Shown: positions 32,682 through 46,941, numbered from the stretch's first letter. The stretch: 64,000 nucleotides of DNA from Arcuatula senhousia (GCA_963971305.1 OZ020308.1:17269092-17333091), one strand, 5' to 3'. The notes: generated by a model not told the origin, from the letters alone. Program-made: numbers and translations.

Positions 32682-35600
32682 AAATCTTTTAGACGACATC
32701 TGGAAGCGGAATATTAAACAGAACTATTGCATTCACCAATGAGATAGAGAAACTGAACTACAAATAGAAGAAATGCCTTTAATGATGGATTCTTTGATTG
32801 ATGAGTCGTGACATTTTGGGAATGAATTTATCTTGTTCTTAGTTTAAGCTTAATTGGAGAACATTCAGCTTGGTGTCATGAAAAGTGTTTGAGAAATCAT
32901 GAACTATAAATTGCTTGTACATGTATCATGTTTATTGAACATTTGATATTTCAGGGTTACAAAAAGGTTACCAGAAATATTGTTACTGGAATCAGCGAGT
33001 ATTGACAATCACAATGGTCTTGACTTGGTTTAGGGTAACAACAAATAGAAAATAATGAGATGTGGAATAAGTGTACCGACACAGCTCACATAAGTGGTAA
33101 TTTAGAAAAAACCACCAGCAGCCAGAAAGTTGCCAGAAATATTGCAGCTGGGAGCGATGATTATCTACTAGAGTATTGACAATCACAGTGGTCCTGACTT
33201 GGTTCACAGATTTCCACAGTAATAGTTGGTTAAACCAGGTTTTATGGCACAACACCTCCCAATTTTAATGCAAATAATTTAGAGTTAATGGTTTTGTTTT
33301 TGTCTTTGTTACTGTATATATTTTTTTAAGTTTACTTAAACATGCACAGTTTGCAATTTTAAATTTATCATGTTAATGAAAGAGGATTTGTATTATGCAT
33401 TGTGATTGTAAGAAGATGTTAATGAAGGGTATGTTTGATATTTTGTTTGTTATACCCCCACAGTAAAGGCAGATAGTATATTTATTGTTTGTGGTTTATA
33501 TTAGCTTCTTTATTTTTTACAATGTTTGATTTATAAATACTGCATATTGTAGTTTTTTTTTTTGTATTAAGAAAATTATAGGCAATTTATCAAGCTTACG
33601 GGCCTAAAAATAAAAAAAAATAAAATACAAGATGTAAATAGATTTTAATATGTGATATTTAATAATATATATTTCGTTTATTCTTGTCCATTATATTTAA
33701 TTTGTAAAAATATTATTTTAAACCAACCATTAAATTATTATAATTATAAAGTTAGAGGTGAGAAATACATGTATGAAATGATTTCATTATTTTTTTCTCC
33801 ATGTAATAACATATATTTCTCTGATGTTTTTAATGTCCTAATGATATGACTGTATTAAAAATATGATATTTATTAGAGTGTTTAGTATTACTAACTGTAT
33901 GTTTTTCGTGCCATTTTATATCTTCATGGCTTTTTCTGTTAAACACTGGACATATTATTTTTACCCATTTTATGTTGCCTCTCTCGGGTTGTAAAGTGAC
34001 ATTTTGAGCATATCAAAGCAACAACATGCCAAAGCTTTTTGATATTTGGTATCTATCTTTTTGTCCTGTTGTTCTGTATGGTGTAAAGCAATTTTATGTC
34101 CTGTTTATCATAATAAAATAATTCCAAGATTCCCCCAAAAATTTCTTTTTAAAAAGGGGTGGGCTGGTGAATTTAATTTTTTTATTTTGTATTAAATTTG
34201 ATAAAAATGTTCTGCCATTTTAAACAAAATTGACTGAAAATGAACAAAATTTGCCAAACAATAAAAATAATTTTTTTTAAGCAGCTGACAAAATTGGGAC
34301 AGGAGGGGATGAGAATCCAGGATATTTTTTATATTGGCCTAACCAAAATCTTCAAATTATATAGATAATAGATTTAAGGACAAAATTTCTGTTCCATTTT
34401 TCCGTACAACAACAATCCTGTTGAACTTTACTTTATGGTTATGCCTATGAATTGTCTACTTCCTGTTTTACCAAAAACATAAAAAAATTTGAGTAATGAC
34501 TTATGTACACAATTCCTGTTGCAGTTTTCCTAGCAAATACATGCTACATCCTCTTGATATTTACATTTCTTGGATACTACTGTGTGTGAAGTGATTATGT
34601 GGACTTAACTCAATTTATTCTTGTTCACTGAATATATTAAAATTAAGGCAACATAGGTTTTTCATGGAAGATTGCAATTCTAGTGTAAATGTTTAAACGC
34701 TCTCATATTTTTTATGTTGAAAATAAATACCTTTTCTTCTATTTCTGTAATGAGTCATGGAAAGGATGCAATGTCTTTTAAAAAGTACTTTAATAGTATG
34801 TACATGTACAGATCTTTGCTTTGACAGTTTTATAATGGTTGAACTTAATTTACATGTATTTGAATAATACGTACTACATTGCTTGGCATGGTGTATTTTA
34901 TTTCTTAATATATATGGAGCATTGATGTACAGAAAAAATGCAACAAAATGAACCCCAAACAGTTTTAAACCTGTGTCTGGTTATTTATGTTTTGACTCAT
35001 CAGAGACCATCTTGCCAAAATTTGTCAATGTCCTTCTTGATATATAAAAAGATTGATACTTCAAATTGATTAGACAAGTTGGAAGCACTGAATTAATGAT
35101 ATATATTTGCCAGTAAAACTTCATTTTAAAAGCTTATATAATTTATTTGTCCAACTTTCTTATTCTTCAAAAAGACATTTGGCCAATTTGTTCAAATTAA
35201 GGTAGTGACGGGTTCTAAAACAGAGCATCTTTTTCAGTCATCTAGCAAATTTTATCTTTTTATTTCAATTGAAAGATTTGTTATAGCATAAATGGTGTGC
35301 AGTTTATTTCTTTATATCATTTTATTAATGAAAAAAAAAATACAACTTAAACACTTAGAAAGATGTTTGTGCTGACAAGATCATAAGTGAGGATTTTTGC
35401 AAATTTCTTAGTTCAAATGGCTATAACTCCCACAAAAACATGAGGATCAAACTTTCCTGGTAACATGCACAACAAAATATAATGTCCTTCCTATATTCAA
35501 AGTTTCATTGAATTTGGTTCAGTAGTTTCAGAGGATTGCGCTGACAAGATGACAATGAGGATTTTCAGCAAATTTCTAAGTTCAAAGAGCCATAACTCCC

Positions 35601-37470
35601 ACAAAAATTTGAGGATCAAAACTTCATGCTTATATGCACAACTACATATGGTGTCATTCCTATATACCAAGTTTCATTGATTCGGTTCAGTAGTTTCAGA
35701 GGAGTTGCGCTAACAAACTTTGCTACGGACAGATGGACGGTTGGACACGACCAAAACAAAAGGTGGGGGTAAGGGGGAGGCATAAATATCTTTCATATAC
35801 TCAAAATTCATTTTTAACAAACGACGGCACAAGTTTTGTGGTTCTTTCTGAAAATGGCCGATGTTTAGCTCAAAATTTTTGTTGACAATATTTACTTCAT
35901 TGATATGCAATGTTCAAAAATAAATGAAAAGTGCAAATAAATTAGGTTGCTAGTATATATTTGCCCTACTAATATTTTAAAATTTATTCCAGATTTTTGA
36001 AACACAAAATATATATTTGGAAGCCATTTTATTAATATTTATGCCACACCTTTAACTTTGAGAAGCATATAGAGATGGATAAAAATCAATATCAGCATTA
36101 GGCAAAATTATGAGAACTTGCTGTGCAACTCTTCGCTCTAGCAGGCACTTCATATTCTATGCAAAGTTATTAATACATGTATATGCATTTTGATGATTTA
36201 TCCTACATAATCTCAACAAAATTCTTAAAGATGGAAACTTAAATATTTCAAAGATAAGCATTGTGTCATGTATATTAAGGGACGTAAGTCCCTTTTACCG
36301 GTAGAAATGTATGAAGTCATGTGACTTAGCAGAAGTCACATTACTTCTATAGTTAGTACTGGCACACTTTTTTAAAACTTTTTCATTCTAATTTCTAAAA
36401 ATACCCAATCATTTTTAATAATTTTTTTCTATAAATAAAACATATTTTCAGCTATTTTCCACATGCTAAAAAATTGCAAAAAAGTTTTTAAAATAATTTT
36501 ATTGAAGTTCATAGTCAAACGCTCACGTAACCCACTTTGTGATGTAACAAAAACATAAATGGCAGACGACAGAATATTTACTGAAAGGCAAGTCCAACTA
36601 CCGCATGGGTGTTTGGCCAAGTTTAAGACCCTATCTAGACAAAGTGTGTTCTTTATTTATATAAAAATATTATTGAACCGCGATAAAACTAGACTGGGGT
36701 TGTAAACAAACACACTACCACTGTGAGTGACTGGCCATTCAGACTGGCAGCCGACGGGATTCGTTGTGGATCACAAGACGCAGACCTCGCTAAATGACTA
36801 GTCACTATAGAATAGACAGACAGTACCTGCAATGGTAAGGCAAAACCAATATTTTTTTTTACCAAGTTCAAGTTACCACTTATGTCCCTCAAACAGGTGT
36901 GCCTGTCTCATATTTTCAATGCATATACCAATGTCTATCTACAATGAAAGTTTGAAGAAAATCCTATTTCAGATTTTTAGACAGTATGAAGAAAATCCTA
37001 TGTGCGATTTTTTAAAGAGTATCATCATATCAACTTACATTTTGACAAGTGAGATATTGATGTCTTACAAAGAAACATTGAAATACCAAAGGGTTATTGA
37101 TTCATAAAGTAACAGAGAAAAAAACGATGATAAAACTAAGAATAGTCCAAAGCAACAACTCCACAAAAAAAAACCACACAACTGAAAACAAACCACAATC
37201 AGCAAGGCCAAGGTCGGGCCAAGGTTAAAAGGAAAGTAAAGGGAGCTAGTGTTCTGGAAAGTCAAGCAGTTCCTGTTTGTTGCTACACACCCAGCATGTC
37301 AAGGATTTGTTTACAATGAGCCAAATATGATTTAGCAAGAGAACTCCATGATACATTTTGAACTAAGATATATACGTCATCTCATCAGAGAGATCAGAGG
37401 AAATCATTTCTAGAATAAATACTTGCATACTAAATATACTATTATGCCATGGTTATACCCAGTTATTATA
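32682..37470. other. 3' flank of BTB gene 2 and intergenic DNA
   Basis: The first 1-1.5 kb may be 3' UTR, with AATAAA candidates around 33608 and 34112. Two related segments at 32970-33030 and 33134-33205 share GTATTGACAATCACA and GGTC.TGACTTGGTT. A fragment of a hairpin-type element lies at 35380-35780. No other gene was convincing. Confidence 0.4.
35380..35780 (+). repeat. Truncated tandem-unit element
   Basis: Two units of about 175 bp contain CATAACTCCCACAAAAA, ATGAGGATCAAA or close variants, and TTCAGTAGTTTCAGAGGA. They are followed by CTACGGACAGATGGACGG. The units resemble those of the element at 49621-50868 in inverted orientation. No complete termini. Confidence 0.55.
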
Positions 37471-40359
37471 TACACCTCGCCATAAGTTAAGCAACACCTG
37501 TACTCACGTTAGTACAGCGTCCATAATTCTCTAAGCAATATCCTGAAACTTGGCCTATATTTTCTTCCACACATTTACAACATTTTCTGATTCTAATCAA
37601 TCATCGTACAATTTTCGGCTTTTGTAGAATATTCAATTTTGGCAAACAAATCAAGCAATCCAAAAAGTGTTGTTTCAGTTACAACTTTTGGGTTGCGTAA
37701 ATTAAGAGTTTTGATGATTAAAACCATATGTTTTTTGGTCTGTTGTAACAATTAGGATGTTAACATATCACCTCCAGCATTTTTGGATTGTTTTTTTTTC
37801 GGTTTTAGACCTAAACATTGTGAAGAAATGAAAGCTTACTTTTGCATGGTACAAAATGCTGACTTCAGATTGTTTACATTAATTGATTTTAAAGGTGACA
37901 TTTTGGTGCTCATAACAAATGATACTCATAAAACCGTTCCGAAAATCTCATAGTTGGAAATTTTTAATGGATATTTTTCAGTTTTTCGATATTTTCGTTT
38001 AAAGGCATTATTGTGACCTTTTGAAGGTTTGCTTCTATTGCCGGAAGTAGAAGTTAAGTTGACATTTTATCAATATGGATGTGGTAACTTACACCAATGG
38101 TAAAGCTTTGCCTTACACAAAACATAAGAATTGCATATTTTAAGTATCCAATGCCCCTTTTTAGCTCACCTGGACCGAAGGTCCATGTGAGCTATTACCA
38201 TCACTTGGCGTCCGTCGTCGTCGTCTGTCGTCGTCGTCTGTCGTCGTCGTCGTCTGTTAACAATTTTTCAAAAATCTTCTCCTCTGAAACTACCAAACAG
38301 AATTTAATGAAACTTGGTATGAATGATCCTTAGGGTGTCCTGCACCAAACTTGTGTTTTGATTTTTAATCCGTTAAAAAACATGGCCGCCGTTACTAAAA
38401 ATAGACTAGGGGGGTCAGACTACTGTTTTTGGCTTATAAATCAAAAAGTATAAGAGATAGAGGTCTGAGGCCACGCTACTGATTCAGCATCAAAAGCTCT
38501 ACAAAAGTCTCCATTTGGTCAAAGTTGTCAGATGACCCCTTATAGGGGTTACGGCCCCTTAAAGGTGAAAAATAGCATTTTTTCATGTTTTTGGCCTACA
38601 GAATGAAAACTATTGCAGATAGAGATTAGCTGTTGCTTGCTTAAATGTTCAGCTCATTTAACTCTACAAAAGTCTCCATAGGGTCGAAGTTGTCAGATGA
38701 CCCCTTATAGGGGTTACGGCCCCTTAAAGTTGAAAAATAGCCATTTTTCATGTTTTTGGCCTACAGAATGAAAACTATTGCAGATAGAGATTAGCTGTTG
38801 CTTGCTTAAATGTTTAGCTCATTTAGCTCTACGAAAGTCTCCATAGGATCGAAGTTGTCAGATAACCCCTTATAGGGGTTACGGCCCCTGAAAAATGGCA
38901 TTTTTTCATGTTTTTGGCCTACAGAATGAAAACTATTGCACATAGAGATTAGCTGTTGCTTGCTTAAATGTTCAGCTCATTGAGCTCTACAAAATTCTCC
39001 ATAGGGTCGAAAGTTGAAAAATAGCCATTTTTCATGTTTTTGGCCTACAGAATGAAAACTATTGCAGAAAGAGATTAGCTGTTGCTTGCTTAAATGTTTA
39101 GCTCATTTAGCTCTACGAAAGTCTCCATAGGATCGAAGTTGTCAGATAACCCCTTATAGGGGTTACGGCCCCTGAAAAATGGCATTTTTTCATGTTTTTG
39201 GCATACAGAATGAAAACTATTGCACATAGAGATTAGCTGTTGCTTGCTTAAATGTTCAGCTCATTGAGCTCTACAAAATTCTCCATAGGGTCGAAGTTGT
39301 CAGATGACCCCTTATAGGGGTTACGGCCCCTGAAAAATAGCGATTTTTCATGTTTTTGGCCTACAGAATGAAAACTATTGCAGATAGAGATTAGCTGTTG
39401 CTTGCTTAAATGTTCAGCTCATTTAGCTTTACAAAATTCTCCATAGGGTTGAAGTTGTCAGATGATCCCTTATAGGGGTTACGGCCCCTGAAAAATAGCC
39501 ATTTTTCATGTTTTTGGCCTACAGAATAAAAACTATTGCAGATAGAGATTAGCTGTTGGTTGCTTAAATGTTCAGCTCATTTAGCTCTACAAAAGTCTTC
39601 ATAGGGTCGAAGTTGTCAGATGACTCCTTATAGGGGTTATGGCCCCATATAGGTGAAAAATGGTGTTTTTGGCCTATAGAATGAAAACTATTGCAGGTAG
39701 AGAAAAGCTGTTGCTTGCTTAAATGTTCAGCTCATTTAGCTCTACAAAAGTATAGGGTCAACATCAAGACCAGGTGAGCGATTCAGGCTCCTGGGAGCCT
39801 CTTGTTACGGATATGTTCTGGTAGGAATTAAAACAATTCAAATGCTTTAGTGACATCTTTTAGGTTCAAACATGTGTTTTAAGGTTAGGAAAAACAATGA
39901 ATTTGTTTTAGACAAAAAAATCTTACACGTTTGCAAAAATTTTGCCTTTTTAGCGTTTTTCATACTTTTTATGGTGAAAACTGATTAAGTCCTTTTATTG
40001 ACCACAATGGATGCAACTTAAACTTGAAACCATTATTTTTTGTTTGTATAGTGATACTTTGTCATGTTTGCAAACATTATATGCATTTGATAAGTTGTTA
40101 TAAGTCTACAATGATATTGAAAGTTAAACTTTTTAAACGCTTTTTTATTTTAGTTTTTACACCATTTTTCGAAAAGTTGGATTTTCATGACTTGCAAACA
40201 TTTCTGATACAACATCTTTAGTCCATTACACAATTAGAGTCAATACATTGAAGTGATTACTTTTTGATTTTCCATCATGTTGTATTATGCGAATATTTCA
40301 AGCCATAAAATGATTATGGTTTGAAAAAGTTGGTGTTGCTTAACTTTTGGCGAGGTGTA
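37471..40359. mobile_element. Tc1/mariner-like inverted-repeat element with nested insertion
   Basis: The 28-bp inverted ends TACACCTCGCCATAAGTT... and ...AACTTTTGGCGAGGTGTA differ at one position and are flanked by TA. The interior is AT-rich with no transposase. The element at 38163-39806 is nested inside, so the element itself was about 1.25 kb. A TA target and such ends fit Tc1/mariner-type non-autonomous elements (inference). Confidence 0.75.
38163..39806 (+). mobile_element. Hairpin-ended element, AGCTCACCTGG family, complete
   Basis: The left end AGCTCACCTGGACC/GGTCCATGTGAGCT is a near-palindrome and is followed by a (GTC)n run. Units of about 160 bp contain GTCAGATGACCCCTTATAGG, GGTTACGGCCCC and CCTACAGAATGAAAACTATT. 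The right end is AGGTGAGCGATTC plus the hairpin AGGCTCC/GGAGCCT and CTTGTT. An inverted copy is at 42706-44337. Confidence 0.88.
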
Positions 40360-42705
40360 TATATTTTTCTAGAGACAAAGTGCCTGTGAGACAGATATAG
40401 AATCTGTCACTGTGTCCTAAAAGAACATAATATATCCCATAAAATTTCTGACCCTTAAACTTTTGATGGACATGACATTCTATCAAGCATGCCACAAATT
40501 GTATATGTAAGATGACGTGAAGTTAGGTTTTGGTTAGAAAAAAAACATTGTGGATTTCTAAATTGTCACTGGTTTGTGTAAATTGTGTCTTATTCCACAT
40601 CTCCATATCTTCTACGCATGTACATGTATATGGTTCAAAAGTATGTGAATTGCTTAGTAAAAATAGGATGCGCTCTAGATCCACAGTATTAATTAAACAA
40701 TCATTTAAATCTGCAATGGAAAACAGCCAGCAGATTCATATGTAGACTAGGAGTTGATGCATACTATTTTGCAATCTGATCCAAATACATATATCATCAA
40801 CTTTAGTCTTTTTTAACAACTTTTAAAACTTTACACACAAATATTACCTTTGGTGTAAAAGCAACAGCTTTCTCACTGACTTAAAGTCTACTCAGAAGGT
40901 TAAATATCAAATACTTAATAAATCAAATGAAAAGGCAAACCATAAATTTGGCCTTTAAATACTAATCTTAACAGGAAATTATATGGTACTCTGCCAAATC
41001 AACCAATTTTTCTTTTTAATTTTCAAATGTAATGCATAAAATAAACATATTCAAGTTATTATAAATTTATTTTTCAGTAATAAAAAACCATTTGTTCTAT
41101 AGATAAATAAGCAACAAATAAATACAGGTACACATTGGCAAATGAATCTTTTACTTAAATAAAAATCTGATCTGTAAATTTCTGACTTGCATTTTATAAC
41201 AATGCTTTATACATGTATATTTTATTATTTAAAAATGTCATATTAAAGCAGTGAATTGATTTTTACAAGCACTAAAATGATATGCAAAAACATTTGCACT
41301 CAAAATTATATTTTTGAACAGAAAAGTCTTTACATCAGCATTGCAAGAAAATTAAAGGATAATCTAAAGAAGGAGGATTTATGATTTTTTTTTCTTATAC
41401 AAAGTATTGATAGATTATGTGCATCATATGGTGAACTTAAAGTAAACTTATTAAACACAAGTATCCAAATACTGTGGATTCCTTTATTTCTTTGTGATCA
41501 GATTTTCATAGTTTTATCAAAGTCAAAGTCATTTCATTGAAGTTAAACTTTGGTTGCTACAATGTTGAGGGACTCTATACAAAATTCATTTAATTCTTAT
41601 TTTAGTGGAAATTTGGCACCTCAAAAAATACATATAATCATGATATTGATACCCCACAAATAATATTGAATCAAAAGAATATATTTAATCTTGTTTAAGT
41701 TGATTACATTCATCGACTTACATGTATTAAGTGTACTTATATCATGAACATACTAATAGTTGTAGGTTTTGAGCAAGGTTTTGAAGCCCTATATGTAAAA
41801 CAAACATATAATATCACAGAAAACTAAAGACATTATAAAGCCTTACGTCGTCCTTATATAAGCAAATTATATAGCACATAGTCTTAACTTAATCTTCCCA
41901 TACAATACATAGTTTGATACCTTCCCTTCTTATTATAATTGAATTAAAAAGTCGTCAAAAACTTTTTTTGTGTGTGTAAAAAGGGTTTCTTCTCTTCTTT
42001 TTCTTCCCACTATTTAAAGCTGCTTACAAAATATTTTGAAATATCATTTTTTGTAGAGGAAAAGGTGTTCAGCATTGAATATTTGAATACAAAAAATAAA
42101 AATAACAACATTCTTGTAATAAATAGATTAGTACTTAATAAAGTGTTGCAAAGACCATATACAAATGTGTATTTAATTCTATATGTAGTACTAAAACTCC
42201 CTGATTACAGAAAGGGTTAAAATGCAAAATCAAGTCATTATACATTGTGTATAAATATAACATGAAATGAAACCAAAAACAGAACATATATAACAAATGT
42301 AACAATGAAATAGAAGATGGAAGATGAATTCCTTGTGGTCAATCCAAGTAAAAATTTATTGGACTATTTTCATAGTAAAAGATAAGCTTTAAAAGAAAGT
42401 TTTGAACATGTGACATTGACAGTTACAATCTTCCAACTCTTTCAGTCCATGCTCAAAATAACAAAATTGTTGACAATTTTTCATATAATATGTAAGTTAC
42501 TCAAGATAATGTGAACATTTTGACTGTCCAGGACTGAGGAACTTGTGGCTAAATTCAAATACATGTACTGTATAAATGTTTCTTTCTTCATACCACAAAT
42601 GAAATTTTGATATCTGGCAAAACCATTCACAGTTCATCATTTATAAATTGTCTTTGTCAGGAGCTAGTCAATAAGAATCATGTAGTAAAATCTGACATTA
42701 AAGAA
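40360..42705. other. AT-rich intergenic DNA, no gene seen
   Basis: Strongly AT-rich. Near 41470 is a piece resembling one end of a common MITE (ATACTGTGGATTCC). No coding exon is supported. Confidence 0.4.
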
Positions 42706-44337
42706 AACAAGAGGCTCCCAGGAGCCTGAATCGCTCACCTGGTCTTAATGTCAACCCTTTGAGGACTTTTGTATAGATAAATGAGCTGAATGTTTAAGCA
42801 ATAAAAAGCTTTTCTCTATCTGCATTAGTTTTCATTCCAAAGCAAAAAACACTATTTTTCACCTTTAAAGGGCCATAACCCCTTAAAGGGGTCATCTGAC
42901 AACTTCGACCCTAAAAAGACTTTTGTAGAGCTAATTAAGCTGAACATTTAAGCAAGCCACATCTTTTCTCTATCTGCAAAAGTTTTCTTTCTTTAGGCCA
43001 AAAACACTATTTTTCGTCTTTAAGGGGCCGTAACCACTATAAGGGGTCATCTGGCAACTTTGACCCTATGGAAACTTTTGTCGAGCTAAATGAGCTGAAC
43101 ATTTAAGCAAGCAACAACTTTTCTCTATCTGCAATAGTTTTCATTCCATAGGCCAAAAACACTATTTTTTGCCTTTAAGGGGCTGTAACCCCGATAAGGG
43201 GTCATCTGACAACTTCGACCATATGGAGCTAAATGAGCAGAACATTTAAGCAAGCAACAGCTTTTCTCTATCTGCAATAGTTTTCATTCTATAGGCCAAA
43301 AACTCTATTTTTTGCCTTTAAGGGGCCATAACCCCTATAAGGGGTCATCTGACAACTTTGACCCTATGGAGACTTTTGTAGAGCTAAATGAGCTGAACAT
43401 TTAAGCAAGCAACAGCTTTTCTCTATCTGCAATAGTTTCCATTCTATAGGCCAAAAACTCTATTTTTTGCCTTTAAGGGGCCATAACCCCTATAAGGGGT
43501 CATCTGACAACTTTGACCTAATGGAGACTTTTGTAGAGCTAAATGAGCTGAACATTTCAGCAAGCAACAGCTTCTCTCTATCTGCAATAGTTTTCATTCT
43601 ATAGGCCAAAAACTCTATTTTTTGCCTTTAAGGAGCCATAACCCCTATAAGGGGTCATCTGACAACTTTGACCCTATGGAGACTTTTGTAGAGCTAAATG
43701 AGCTGAACATTTAAGCAAGCAACAGCTTTTCTCTATCTGCAATAGTTTCCATTCTATAGGCCAAAAACTCTATTTTTTGCCTTTAAGGGGCCATAACCCC
43801 TATAAGGGGTCATCTGACAACTTTGACCTTATGGAGACTTTTGTAGAGCTAAATGAGCTGAACATTTCAGCAAGCAACAGCTTCTCTCTATCTGCAATAG
43901 TTTTCATTCTATAGGCCAAAAACATGAAAAAATGCTATTTTTCACCTTTAAGGGGCCGTAACTCCCATAAGGGGTCATCTGACAACTTCGACTCAATGGA
44001 GACTTTTGTAGAGCTTTTGATGCTGAAGCAGCAGCGTGGCATCAAATTTCATCTATCTCTTATAATTTTTGATTTACAAGCCAAAAACAGTAGTCTGACC
44101 CCCCTGGTCTATTTTTAGCAATGGCGGCCATGTTTTTCGACAAATCAAAAATCCCCACATCAGTTCTGTGGGGGATACCCTAAAGTACCACCAGACCAAA
44201 TTTGGTTTGAATCTGTGCAGCCGTTTCTGAGGAGAAGAAGTTTGAAGAAAAGTTAACGACGACGACGACGACGACGGACGACGACGACGGACGCCAAGTG
44301 ATGGCAATAGCTCACATGGCCTTTGGCCAGGTGAGCT
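42706..44337 (-). mobile_element. Hairpin-ended element, AGCTCACCTGG family, inverted copy
   Basis: Starts with AACAAGAGGCTCCCAGGAGCCT and GAATCGCTCACCTGG and ends with (ACG)n, AGCTCACATGG and CCAGGTGAGCT. Tandem units of about 160 bp carry GGGGTCATCTGACAACTT. It is diverged from the + copy at 38163-39806, and the two could pair in a transcript spanning both. Confidence 0.88.
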
Positions 44338-46631
44338 AAAAATATATAACGAGGTTTTGGCATGAAAACAGCAGTAAAAAGCAAATTATTTGTATAGCTG
44401 GGATAAAGATATAACATGGCAGTAAAATGTATGGTTCAAAAATCTGACATATATCTTTAATCTTAGTATCTCCTTATGAGCTAAATTAAGTAGTACAATG
44501 AAAAGACGGTTCAAAATAAACATACATAAGTAACTATTATAAGTTTACAAATGTACAAGTTATGAAAAGATGTCTATGCTATATAATGATACCTCTGATC
44601 AAGTCATAGTCCCAGTCATCTCGCTTTGAATGTACACAGAATACCTTAAAGCTACATTTCCATTCTAAAGTCTACATTGTTTATATGTTATTGCAGAGAA
44701 ATATAAAAAAAAACAATAAACAGACTTGTGTTCTTTAAGAACGCAAGTTTCATCACATTTGAGTAAGCAGCACCTTAACTGGCAGAGTATCTCCAAGCTA
44801 GACATCCGTTACTATCCCCTGTCTTCTCACGCCCACTTGGATTTTGAAGTATGTTGCACGTTGCCCTTTATTTTGATTCATATATTACATTTGTGTCAAG
44901 CAAAACCTGAAAATGAAGACAGATATTCAATTATTCATTTACCTTAGTAAAGTTTTTGTTTGTAAATAGCTTAGTTTTCTGGCAATGTAGAATTTGAAAC
45001 CAATGTAAAACATAGATCAAAGTTTCAAACATTAAGATTATGAGTTTTTCCAACAAAAAGTTGGTACTCAGTGAAAATCCATTATTTCTGTCGTTCAACC
45101 AACAATGAACTTGAGCTTTAAGGAAAAGAAACTCAATTATGCATATACCATATCATTTTTTCTTATATATAATATATTTCTATGCAAAAGTGAGCAATAG
45201 CCAAGATTTTTTTATTGAACATTCATTGGAATTTCTATATGCTACCAAACACTGAACACAACAAAATTCCCAATTTACTACTTTAAAACACTAAAACTCA
45301 TAATTCTGTGAATGTAATCTATAATGTGACCATCAAACTCTAAGAGGTCTATACATGCCACTATAATTTGTTAAACAATCATATTTCCACACAAATCCTC
45401 TCATCCAATAACATTATCTTTGAAACATAAATATTATTGAGTTATATCCTCCTTATTCAACTTAACAAATACATGGAACAAGTAGGAAAAATTCTGTCAT
45501 GTATGTTTTCATTGAAGAGGGTTTTCTCCAGCGATATATATCAAATTTTTAAATTTTAAGTTGAAATCTTTATAATATTACAAAAGTGCACAAGGAATCA
45601 TGTATCATAAAACACAGACTCCTGACAGACTGAAAAAAACTGTATTTCATTCAAAATCTGAAGTTTCTTTTAATCTCAGAATAAGTTAGTCTGTTTATTT
45701 CTGTGCTCACAAAGTCTTTAATAGATGTAATGCTAAGTAGATACAAATTAAATTATTTGTCTAGAACTTTGTTCTAATCTAATTCTTAACTATGAATGGG
45801 TTTTCAATAGCAAAAATTTTAATTCTTTTAATTTCTAAAATAAAGAGGAGATAACTCTGTAGTCATTTTGATCCTCAACCTCTTCCAAAATATTTAGGGC
45901 AGATACATTTAATAGGGTACATGTATGTTAAAACCAACATGTTACCTGTCATACAAAAACTCCATGTACTGAAATGTCGTCAAAACGCAATGTAATGTAT
46001 TTTGAAAACTAAACCTACTTTACTATAAAAATCAACCTCATGTTTCAATCCTCTTATTTTACTTTGGAAAAGTAACCTCGTCTTTTCATTATTTTCAAAT
46101 GAATACATGTTTTATGCCCCATCTACTAAAGTAGGGGGACATATAGTCCCAAATGATGCAAGATGGAGCATTATGTCTTTTGGACAAATTCTTATTTGAA
46201 AATAAATCAAATGGTTTGAAGTAACATGAGAATACATAAATATGTTGTTAAAGCATAAATAAGGCTAAAACAAGGAACACTTTAAGAAAATATTAGAAAG
46301 GCTTAAAAAAATCTGCAATGTATTAAATATAAAAATAAAACTATAAGGAAAACAAAAAGCAAGCAAATATTATTTGATATTAAAATAAGAAATAGCACAC
46401 ACAAGTCTAGCAAATCCATGGTTAAGCTCTGTACAGTATGACTTACATTGGGTCAGTTTACTGATAAAATACAATGAGAAAATATAAGAATTTGAAAATC
46501 AACTTTTGGTACCGATTTTTTTCACTTAAAGGCACAGATTATTCATTTAAAACATACCTATGATAAGTTTAAAGTTGTAAAGAATGTTATCAAAGTTGAT
46601 CAACATCGGCAGTTTTCAAACCTTAAAAACA
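44338..46631 (-). other. Region downstream of the myosin-XVIII gene
   Basis: AT-rich. It contains the possible terminal exon at 44896-44906. Around 46114-46200 is a fragment with ATGCCCC and a GGGGACATATAGTCCC palindrome. The slightly GC-richer stretch 44740-44860 shows no conserved coding I can name. Confidence 0.35.
44896..44906 (-). CDS. Possible alternative terminal coding piece of the myosin-XVIII gene
   Basis: On the - strand a strong acceptor (TCTGTCTTCATTTTCAG, AG at 44907-44908) precedes GTTTTGCTTGA. Joined to the GTAAGT donor at 46804-46799 it would give ...EESSFA and a stop. AATAAA follows about 25 bases on. The phase fits, but the coding part is only 11 bases, so this is an inference. 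Confidence 0.3.
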
Positions 46632-46941
46632 TCAGGCATAATTTTTTTTTTGCTCAGTCCTTATTTCACTTACACAAAGGACAGTGATATCAGAAGAAAA
46701 GAATTTGGAAATATTTGAGTAGAGTAAATCAATAGGGTTTGTCGCTGTGAGACAAAAATTGACATTTTTTGTCAAGGGTTCATCCATTGTTGTGTCATAC
46801 TTACTAGATTCTTCTAAATTTGATAAATGTGGACTAGAGATATCGTGGGAACCAGAAGATGAAAGCGATAGAGATCTCGGCGACCGATATGTTGAAGTTG
46901 GATTTAACATATCAAGTCCATCCTCATCTGAATCCGCATCA
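46632..46941 (-). CDS. MYO18A: MYO18A-like exon 14 of window (Ser/Asp-rich tail, stop)
   Basis: The acceptor TTTTGTTACAG ends at 46942. The T at 46941 completes the Ser codon begun by exon 13, giving [17 protein letters not shown], then [17 protein letters not shown]. The frame runs to a stop at 46632-46634, but a perfect GTAAGT donor at 46804-46799 interrupts it after LEES. The residues after that may be intron-retained sequence. Confidence 0.8.

Noticed and set aside
36559..36705. + strand 48-codon frame beginning MADDRIFTERQVQLPHG, possible first exon
   Set aside because: It starts well, but there is no family resemblance, no convincing donor, and it ends in AT-rich DNA. Not enough to call a gene.
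38163..39806. Canonical Helitron call
   Set aside because: The 3' hairpin is followed by CTTGTT, not the canonical CTRR end, so only a Helitron-like or pearl-like label is justified.
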